NCBI RefSeq assembly: GCF_900499075.1
Contig: NZ_UIHC01000028.1
Location: 1-40,898, forward strand
Direction of reading: 5' to 3'
DNA from: Roseinatronobacter ekhonensis
GTDB lineage: Bacteria; Pseudomonadota; Alphaproteobacteria; Rhodobacterales; Rhodobacteraceae
DNA: 40,898 bases
Shown piece after piece: positions 35,070 through 40,898 of this stretch. The position numbers and the translations under genes were made by a program. Within the stretch, counting starts at the first letter, position 1. Every line of letters begins with the position of its first letter. The notes under the pieces are model-generated. The model made no database searches and had not been told where the DNA came from. It saw only the letters and a list, made by a program, of their open reading frames with translations.

Positions 35070-36248
35070 ATGCAAGTTCCAGAGCGGTTTTCGAACCTGC
35101 CTGAATACGCGTTTCCGCGCCTGCGGGCGTTGCTAGATCACCATGCGCCGGGGGGCGAGGTGGTCGCGATGACGATTGGCGAGCCGCGCCACGAGATGCC
35201 GCCATTTCTGGCAGAGGTGTTGCAGTCCCATACCCAGCTATTCGCGAAATATCCGGTCAATGAGGGGATTCCCGAATTGCTGGACGCGATCAGCGGTTGG
35301 CTGTCGCGGCGCTATGGCGTCACGGTGCCGCAATCGCAGATCATGGCGTTGAATGGCACGCGCGAAGGGTTGTTCAACGCAGCCCTTGCGCTCTGCCCCG
35401 AGGAAAAGGACGGCAAACGCCCTGTCATCCTGACACCGAACCCGTTTTATCAGGTCTATGCCGTCGCGGCGCTGGCGGTCGCGGCAGAACCGGTTTTCGT
35501 GCCCGCCACGGCAGAGACGGGCTATCTGCTCGATTACACCGCCTTGCCGCCCGAATTGCTGGACCGCGTGGCAATTGCCTATGTCTGCTCGCCCTCTAAC
35601 CCGCAAGGCGCGGTTGCGGATCGTGCTTATTGGCGTGACCTGCTTGCGCTGGCGGAAAAGCATGACTTCCGCATCTTTGCGGATGAATGCTATTCCGAGA
35701 TTTACCGCAGTGCGCCGCCCCCCGGCGCGTTAGAAGCGGCGCGCGATGCGGGTGCCGACCCGGAGCGCGTGTTGAGTTTTCATTCGCTGTCGAAGCGGTC
35801 GAACCTGCCCGGATTGCGCTCTGGCTTTGTGGCCGGTGGCCCCGACAGCATTCGCCGCATTCGCCAGTTGTGCGCCTACGCCGGCGCACCATTGCCCGAA
35901 CCGTTGCAGCATGTTGCCGCAAGCGCGTGGGCGGATGAGCGTCACGTCGACCGCTCGCGCGCGCTCTATCAGCAGAAATATGCGCTGGCTGACCGGGTCT
36001 TTGCGCAGACGCCGGGATACAAGGGCCCCGAAGGCGGGTTTTTCCTTTGGCTGCCGGTGCCCGACGGCGAAGCGGCGGCATTGAGGCTGTGGCGTGAAAC
36101 CGGCATTCGCGTGCTGCCCGGCGCGTATCTGGCGCGCGAACAGGACGGGGTGAACCCCGGTCACAGCTTTATCCGTGTGGCCATGGTCACGCCCATTGAT
36201 GAAATCCAAGCCGCGCTGGTCCGCCTGCGCGATTGTCTGTATCGCTGA
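35070..36248 (+). CDS. PLP-dependent class I/II aminotransferase (DapC-like)
   Basis: 392 residues, fold-type I aminotransferase. Conserved parts are [14 protein letters not shown] for phosphate binding, [24 protein letters not shown] with the pyridine-binding Asp, and the cofactor Lys242 in [17 protein letters not shown]. It resembles N-succinyl-diaminopimelate aminotransferase DapC used in lysine and cell-wall synthesis, but the substrate cannot be fixed from sequence. The frame is open upstream to 34854; ATG 35070 is chosen because it starts the conserved [16 protein letters not shown] and is preceded by AGAGG. ftsK begins 13 bases downstream. Confidence 0.87.
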   Translation: MQVPERFSNLPEYAFPRLRALLDHHAPGGEVVAMTIGEPRHEMPPFLAEVLQSHTQLFAKYPVNEGIPELLDAISGWLSRRYGVTVPQSQIMALNGTREGLFNAALALCPEEKDGKRPVILTPNPFYQVYAVAALAVAAEPVFVPATAETGYLLDYTALPPELLDRVAIAYVCSPSNPQGAVADRAYWRDLLALAEKHDFRIFADECYSEIYRSAPPPGALEAARDAGADPERVLSFHSLSKRSNLPGLRSGFVAGGPDSIRRIRQLCAYAGAPLPEPLQHVAASAWADERHVDRSRALYQQKYALADRVFAQTPGYKGPEGGFFLWLPVPDGEAAALRLWRETGIRVLPGAYLAREQDGVNPGHSFIRVAMVTPIDEIQAALVRLRDCLYR

Positions 36249-36261
36249 GAGGTCTTTTCCG

Positions 36262-39258
36262 ATGGCATCCTACAACATCAATCAGCGTGACCCGTTGCTG
36301 GACAGTAACCTGTCGGCCTTGGTGCAGAAACGCGGGCGCGAACTGGTGGGCCTGTGCTTTCTGGTGCTGGCCTTTCTGATTGCGGTGATGCTGGGGTCTT
36401 ACACGCCGGAAGATCCGGGTTGGATGGCGGCCTCTGACGAACCCGTGCGCAATTCGCTGGGTCGCGCGGGGGCGACCTTGGCCGCGCCGCTGATGGTTAT
36501 TCTGGGGTTGGCCAGTTGGGGTCTGGTGGTGTTCTGTCTGGGATGGGGCTTGCGGCTGGTTCTGGCGCGCGGGCATGACGGGCTGATGGCGCGCGGCGTT
36601 TTTCTGCCCATTGCATTGGCGCTGGCGGCGGTCTGGTGCGCCACCCTCGTGCCCGGCGCGGACTGGCAACCGGTGACGGGTCTTGGCGGCGTGTTCGGCG
36701 ACACGGTTCTGGGTGCCGTTGTCAATGCCCTGCCAATGAGCGCAGGCGCGGGTGTCCGTGTTATGTCGGTGCTGATGCTGGTGGGGGCCTTGGCGGTCTG
36801 GGGCTATGTGCTGGGCGTATCCCTGCGCGAGGTTCTGAAGTTCGGCACTTTCCTGATTTCAGGTGTGGTGTTGCTGTATGCCGGCCTGGTTGCTCTGCTG
36901 CGCGGCGGTGTGGGCCAAGGCATAAAAGGGGCGCAGCGCGCTGGCGGGGCAATGTTGCAGGCCCGTCAGCAGGCGCAGACGCGGGCAATGCAGCGCCAGA
37001 CGCCTGAGCCGGAGCCGGAACTGTGGGAAACCCACCCGCCCTACACAGCCCAACCCGCGCCGCGCCGCGCGCCGCCGGTCATTCGCGCCAACGCGCCAAT
37101 GGCAGAGCCGCCCCTGTCTGCGCAACGCAGACCCGTGGAGCCGCCGATGTCGGCCCCCATGCCTGTTGCCGCACCGGCGCAAGCGGCCTATGACGACAGC
37201 TACGAGGAACGTCCCAGCCTTCTGGCGCGGCTCAAATCACTGAGCGCGCGGCCAGAGGCCCCGCAGCCGATGCCAGAGCCTGAACTGATAGAGCCGCCGC
37301 TGACCCATGGTGCGGCGATGGCCAACGCGCCAGCGGGCGACCAGATCCGCTCGCGCATTGCCGATGCGATCCGGCACCGAAAACCTGCAAAGCCGGTCTT
37401 CCAGTTTGATCGCGACCAGCGTCCCGCAGAGCCGCGCGTCACCGCGCCGGACCCGGAACCGCAGGTTGCGCAAACGCAGTCCGATCCGCAATTCTCCGCC
37501 CAGCTTTCGGCGAGCATCTCTCCTGAAATGCCCGCCGTTCCAATGCCAGACTGGATGCGCGCTTCTGCCCCCGTTGCCGATGCGCCGAAGGCCGCAGAGC
37601 CGGCACCTGCTGCGGCACCCGCGCCACGGGCCGGTGCCCATGTCTTGCAGCGCCGCGTGGTGGCTCCGACTGCGCGAAAGGTGCAACCGTCCCGCCAGGC
37701 GCAGGCCGAAGCGGAACCCGCCTTCCGGTTTGAGCCCGACGCGCCCAGTTTCGAGTTGCCGCCGCTCGGTTTGCTGCAAAACCCGTCAGAGGTGGAGCGT
37801 TTCAGCCTGAGCGATGACGCGCTGGAGGAAAACGCCCGCATGCTGGAAGCGGTGCTGGACGATTACGGCGTGCGCGGCGAGATTGTCAGCGTGCGGCCCG
37901 GTCCCGTCGTCACGCAATACGAACTGGAACCTGCGCCCGGTCTGAAAGCCAGCCGCGTGATCGGTCTGGCCGATGACATTGCACGGTCCATGTCGGCGCT
38001 GTCCGCGCGGGTTTCGACCGTTCCGGGGCGGTCGATTATCGGGATCGAATTGCCCAATGCGCACCGCGAAAAGGTCGTGCTGCGTGAAATTCTTGCCGCG
38101 CGCGACTTTGGTGACAGCAATATGCGCCTGCCGTTGGCGCTGGGCAAAGGCATTGACGGCGAGCCGATCGTCGCCAATCTTGCCAAGATGCCCCACTTGC
38201 TGATTGCAGGGACCACAGGGTCCGGCAAATCGGTGGCGATCAACACCATGATCCTGTCCTTGCTGTATCGGCTGCCGCCCGAAGATTGCCGGATGATCAT
38301 GATCGACCCGAAGATGCTGGAGCTGTCAGTCTATGACGGCATTCCGCATCTGTTATCGCCCGTTGTGACCGATCCGAAAAAGGCGGTCGTGGCCCTGAAA
38401 TGGGTCGTGGGCGAGATGGAAGAACGCTACCGCAAGATGTCGAAAATGGGCGTGCGCAATATTGATGGCTACAATGGCCGCGTGCGCGAGGCTTTGGCCG
38501 CGGGAGAGATGTTCAAACGCACCATCCAGACCGGATTCGACGATGAAACCGGCGATCCCGTGTTCGAGACCGAGGAATTCGAACCCGAAGTGCTGCCCTT
38601 CATCGTGGTTGTGGTCGATGAAATGGCCGACTTGATGATGGTCGCGGGCAAGGAGATTGAGGCCTGCATCCAGCGCCTTGCGCAAATGGCGCGGGCGTCG
38701 GGCATTCACCTTATCATGGCAACGCAGCGGCCCTCTGTCGATGTGATCACCGGCACGATCAAGGCGAACTTCCCGACGCGGATTTCATTCCAGGTGACCA
38801 GCAAAATCGACAGCCGCACGATCCTTGGTGAGCAAGGGGCCGAGCAGCTACTCGGCATGGGCGACATGCTGTATATGGCCGGTGGCGGGCGTGTCAGCCG
38901 CATTCACGGGCCGTTCGTCAGCGATGAAGAGGTGGAAGAGGTCGTCAACCATCTGAAATCCTTCGGCCCGCCCGATTACAAATCCGGCGTGGTCGACGGT
39001 CCGGAATCCGACAAGGAAGCTGATATCGACGCCGTTCTTGGCCTTGGCGGCAACACCAATGGCGAGGATGCGCTTTACGATCAGGCCGTGCAGGTGGTTA
39101 TCCAAGACCGCAAATGTTCGACCAGCTACATCCAGCGCAAATTGGGCATAGGCTATAACAAGGCCGCGCGACTGGTGGAGCAGATGGAAGACCAAGGGCT
39201 CGTCACCCCCGCAAACCATGTCGGCAAGCGCGAGATTCTGGTGCCGGAGCAGGGGTAA
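36262..39258 (+). CDS. ftsK: DNA translocase FtsK
   Basis: 998 residues. An N-terminal membrane domain has four to five spans (about 28-215). A long Pro/Ala/Glu-rich linker follows (about 220-530), then the motor with Walker A GTTGSGKS (Lys656) and Walker [13 protein letters not shown] (Asp786/Glu787). The C-terminal gamma winged helix ([22 protein letters not shown]) reads KOPS sequences and activates XerD. It pumps chromosome ends at the division septum. The frame is open from 36175, but the ATG at 36262 is the natural start. Confidence 0.96.
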   Translation: MASYNINQRDPLLDSNLSALVQKRGRELVGLCFLVLAFLIAVMLGSYTPEDPGWMAASDEPVRNSLGRAGATLAAPLMVILGLASWGLVVFCLGWGLRLVLARGHDGLMARGVFLPIALALAAVWCATLVPGADWQPVTGLGGVFGDTVLGAVVNALPMSAGAGVRVMSVLMLVGALAVWGYVLGVSLREVLKFGTFLISGVVLLYAGLVALLRGGVGQGIKGAQRAGGAMLQARQQAQTRAMQRQTPEPEPELWETHPPYTAQPAPRRAPPVIRANAPMAEPPLSAQRRPVEPPMSAPMPVAAPAQAAYDDSYEERPSLLARLKSLSARPEAPQPMPEPELIEPPLTHGAAMANAPAGDQIRSRIADAIRHRKPAKPVFQFDRDQRPAEPRVTAPDPEPQVAQTQSDPQFSAQLSASISPEMPAVPMPDWMRASAPVADAPKAAEPAPAAAPAPRAGAHVLQRRVVAPTARKVQPSRQAQAEAEPAFRFEPDAPSFELPPLGLLQNPSEVERFSLSDDALEENARMLEAVLDDYGVRGEIVSVRPGPVVTQYELEPAPGLKASRVIGLADDIARSMSALSARVSTVPGRSIIGIELPNAHREKVVLREILAARDFGDSNMRLPLALGKGIDGEPIVANLAKMPHLLIAGTTGSGKSVAINTMILSLLYRLPPEDCRMIMIDPKMLELSVYDGIPHLLSPVVTDPKKAVVALKWVVGEMEERYRKMSKMGVRNIDGYNGRVREALAAGEMFKRTIQTGFDDETGDPVFETEEFEPEVLPFIVVVVDEMADLMMVAGKEIEACIQRLAQMARASGIHLIMATQRPSVDVITGTIKANFPTRISFQVTSKIDSRTILGEQGAEQLLGMGDMLYMAGGGRVSRIHGPFVSDEEVEEVVNHLKSFGPPDYKSGVVDGPESDKEADIDAVLGLGGNTNGEDALYDQAVQVVIQDRKCSTSYIQRKLGIGYNKAARLVEQMEDQGLVTPANHVGKREILVPEQG

Positions 39259-39450
39259 ACCGGCCGCGCAATGCCGTGGCAATGGCGCTTGGTCCCTTGC
39301 AACACCGTTTGCGTTCGCTGGCCGGTGCGCACAACCGCCGGCAAACGTCGCACCAGCCTCTCACGAAATTGGAAACGGATCCCGTTTGAGGTCACTGCGA
39401 TAGGCTGTGACACTGGGCATCATGGGACCGGTGCATAAGCTATTCGACGG

Positions 39451-40083
39451 CTACCATTTCAGAGCACGCGGGCCAAGCAATGCGCCCGCCAGCACGACAC
39501 TTCCGATCGCGACGGAATAGGCAGGCAGGACGAAAAGCACCATGTCCTTGTCGCAATAGAACGAATAGAGCGCCGCAGCGGCCCCACCAGCGGCCAGCCC
39601 AGCGGCGGCCCCTGTCACGCGCGGGCGCATCGACGCCCCGGATGACAGGCCCCAAAGCATGGCGGCCAGCAAGGGCGCGGCAAGGACCGGGACGGAGAGC
39701 AGGCATACCAGCAGGCTGGGCGTTGACAATGCGCCAGCCAGCCCCGCCAATCCCTGTTGAGCAAAAACCACCACAAATAACAGCGCGCATAGCAAAAGCG
39801 CGCCACCAAGCGCGATTTTGCGGCGTTCATCCGCGACGCCGGGATGCGATAGCGCAAGGGCATACGCGACAGACAGTGCCACCAGCGCCAGCGGCCCAAG
39901 CGTTTTCAGAACGGCCATGGACCCCAGGGTGGCCACGATATCCGGCCGCGCGCCCCAGAACAGAATGAATGCAACGACCGACACCGCGACAGCGGGCACC
40001 AGCGCCCGGCTGATTTGCCGGATCACGGGCGGCTGCGGCAGAGTGTCCGCAGCGAGGGCGGAAATCAGGTCTTGGGTTCTCAT
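39451..40083 (-). CDS. NrsF-like anti-sigma membrane protein (DUF1109)
   Basis: 210 residues with about six membrane spans and a short N-terminal cytoplasmic stretch (MRTQDLISALAADTLPQPP), the DUF1109/NrsF pattern. In Caulobacter NrsF holds the ECF sigma factor SigF at the membrane until oxidative or heavy-metal stress. The start overlaps the sigma gene stop by 4 bases (ATGA), so the two proteins are made together. A Cys in YSFYCDKDM near the C-terminus could be redox-sensitive, although NrsF signalling is usually tied to a pair of cysteines. Confidence 0.85.
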   Translation of the reverse strand: MRTQDLISALAADTLPQPPVIRQISRALVPAVAVSVVAFILFWGARPDIVATLGSMAVLKTLGPLALVALSVAYALALSHPGVADERRKIALGGALLLCALLFVVVFAQQGLAGLAGALSTPSLLVCLLSVPVLAAPLLAAMLWGLSSGASMRPRVTGAAAGLAAGGAAAALYSFYCDKDMVLFVLPAYSVAIGSVVLAGALLGPRALKW

Positions 40084-40592
40084 TCGATCATCCTTTCGCG
40101 CAACCGGGCAATGGTCTTTAGCGCCCGGTGCAGGGCGACACGTACCGCCCCTTCGGACATATCCAGCCGTGCTGCGGTTTCGGCGGTCGTCTCTCCCTTC
40201 AAGCCAAAGGCGCGCACGATCTCTGCCGCGCGTGGTTCCAGCTCACCAAAGATCTTTTCCATATCGCGTCCTTGGGTCGGGTCGGGGCCGGGCTCTGCCG
40301 CAAGCCCCTCAGCGAAATCATCAATCGACAGCTCGACACGTCTGCCGCGCGATCTAAACGCATCCACGACCTTGTGACGCGCGATTGCGTATATCCAAGG
40401 ACGTAGGGGCGCATCGTCACGCCACAAGTGCCGCTTGCGGTGAATCGCAAGCAATACGTCTTGCAGCACATCTTCGCACCCCTCCGGTCCAAGGGCGGCG
40501 CCGCGCGCGCGCACGACTTTTCGCAACACCGGCGTGATTGCGGTTAACAATTTGTGATAGGCGCCCGTGTCCCCACGATTGGCCGCGCGCAT
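40080..40592 (-). CDS. ECF sigma factor, SigF type
   Basis: 170 residues from ATG 40592. Region 2: EDVLQDVLLAIHRKRHLW and PLRPWIYAIARHKVVDAFRS. Region 4: ELEPRAAEIVRAFGLKGETT and MSEGAVRVALHRALKTIARL. The open frame extends to a GTG at 40649, but the promoter-like -10 (40643-40640) lies within those codons. GGAGG (40602-40598) sits 5 bases before the ATG at 40592, which is therefore the likely start. It is paired with the NrsF-like gene by an ATGA overlap. Expected role: response to oxidative or metal stress. Confidence 0.88.
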   Translation of the reverse strand: MRAANRGDTGAYHKLLTAITPVLRKVVRARGAALGPEGCEDVLQDVLLAIHRKRHLWRDDAPLRPWIYAIARHKVVDAFRSRGRRVELSIDDFAEGLAAEPGPDPTQGRDMEKIFGELEPRAAEIVRAFGLKGETTAETAARLDMSEGAVRVALHRALKTIARLRERMIE

Positions 40593-40639
40593 AAGGTCCT
40601 CCAAAGAGTCGAGATCGTCCAACCTATTCACGCCCTCTG

Positions 40640-40665
40640 TTCGGTACACATACGCAACTTGTTAC
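40640..40665 (-). promoter_or_regulatory. SigF-type autoregulatory promoter
   Basis: On the minus strand GTAACA (40665-40660), 16 bases, then CGAA (40643-40640). This matches the GTAAC-N16-CGAA pattern described for Caulobacter SigF targets. Transcription would start near 40634, giving a leader of about 40 bases before ATG 40592. Motif seen directly; use by this sigma factor is inferred. Confidence 0.6.
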
Positions 40666-40697
40666 ATAGCAAGGCCGAGAAGTTTCATATACTTCTT

Positions 40698-40898
40698 CTA
40701 CTCCAAAACCCGAAAGTTCTCGTGTGTTATGACGCGGAAGTTATCTGACACCTTGTCGCGGAATTTCTTCCATTCCTGCGGGATGGTCTCACGCATGAAT
40801 GCAAGGATGGCGTCGGCGAATTGCTTCTGACTTCGGTAGTAGCGATTGTGGGTGACATAATGGTGCAAGACCGCCCAAAGACGTTCAATTGGATTGAG
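40698..40898 (-). mobile_element. IS630-type transposase, C-terminal part, cut by window edge
   Basis: 66 codons plus a TAG stop (40700-40698), continuing beyond the right end of the window. It starts LNPIERLWAVLHHYVTH and goes on with NRYYRSQKQFADAILAF and SDNFRVI. The NPIE motif contains the last acidic catalytic residue of the DDE triad in IS630-family transposases. It reads towards the SigF-type sigma gene. The element's end probably lies near the TA at 40667-40668, right beside the sigma promoter; I could not see the matching opposite end. Confidence 0.82.

Noticed and set aside
36922-37850. Repetitive Pro/Ala/Glu-rich coding stretch in ftsK as a possible sign of frameshift or foreign sequence.
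   Set aside because: A long low-complexity linker between membrane domain and motor is normal for FtsK, and the frame is intact.

Overview
This 40.9 kb window is GC-rich chromosomal DNA of an alphaproteobacterium, most likely a member of the Rhodobacteraceae (Rhodobacter/Roseobacter group). The evidence is the smoEFGKS-mtlK-xylB polyol operon known from Rhodobacter, a Fur/Mur-type regulator, a cytoplasmic SoeABC-type molybdoenzyme, secA divergent from a ppiC-argJ-mutT operon, and an NrsF/SigF-type ECF pair. Genes are dense and no gap exceeds 300 bases. I saw no tRNA, rRNA or CRISPR array.

1-9173: a LacI-family regulator, then an operator/promoter region with an 18-bp perfect palindrome, then a seven-gene operon: ABC importer (smoE, smoF, smoG, smoK), sorbitol dehydrogenase (smoS), mannitol/arabitol dehydrogenase (mtlK) and xylulokinase (xylB). 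A polyol is imported, oxidised to fructose or xylulose, and xylulose is phosphorylated. 9200-12878: L,D-transpeptidase-like protein and ribA (minus), a CenR-like response regulator (plus), a likely free-standing small RNA with a strong terminator, then a NUDIX hydrolase and a DUF983 membrane protein (minus).

13073-14858: a secreted EF-hand protein, an ECF sigma factor, a one-membrane-span putative anti-sigma and a periplasmic-sensor-like protein. The arrangement recalls CnrYXH, but the sensor has no His or Cys. It converges on a fur/mur gene whose stop codon overlaps. 15345-20521: a YidB/DUF937 protein and a molybdenum/iron-sulfur/NrfD-type membrane operon (probable sulfite dehydrogenase soeABC). 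Inside this operon, between soeA and soeB, lies an unlisted 45-residue single-span membrane protein.

20684-25409: xthA, a thioredoxin-TPR protein, a Lon-substrate-domain protein and a Trm112-like protein (plus); a 45-residue small protein with its own ribosome site and terminator, then mutT and argJ (minus). 25481-30435: parvulin isomerase (minus), secA and an exported protein of unknown function (plus). 30464-36248: radC, a His-rich secreted peptide, a small lipoprotein, a ubiH-like hydroxylase, an amidase and an aminotransferase. 36262-40898: ftsK, then an NrsF-like anti-sigma and its SigF-type ECF sigma factor. The sigma gene has a recognisable self-type promoter (GTAACA-N16-CGAA), which moves its start codon downstream. 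The 3' end of an IS630-type transposase runs off the right edge immediately upstream of that promoter.

Most of the window is housekeeping or known metabolism. The parts most likely to hold something undescribed are the EF-hand/ECF cassette, the candidate small RNA at 11694-11786, and the small proteins at 17466-17603, 23369-23506 and 31434-31724.
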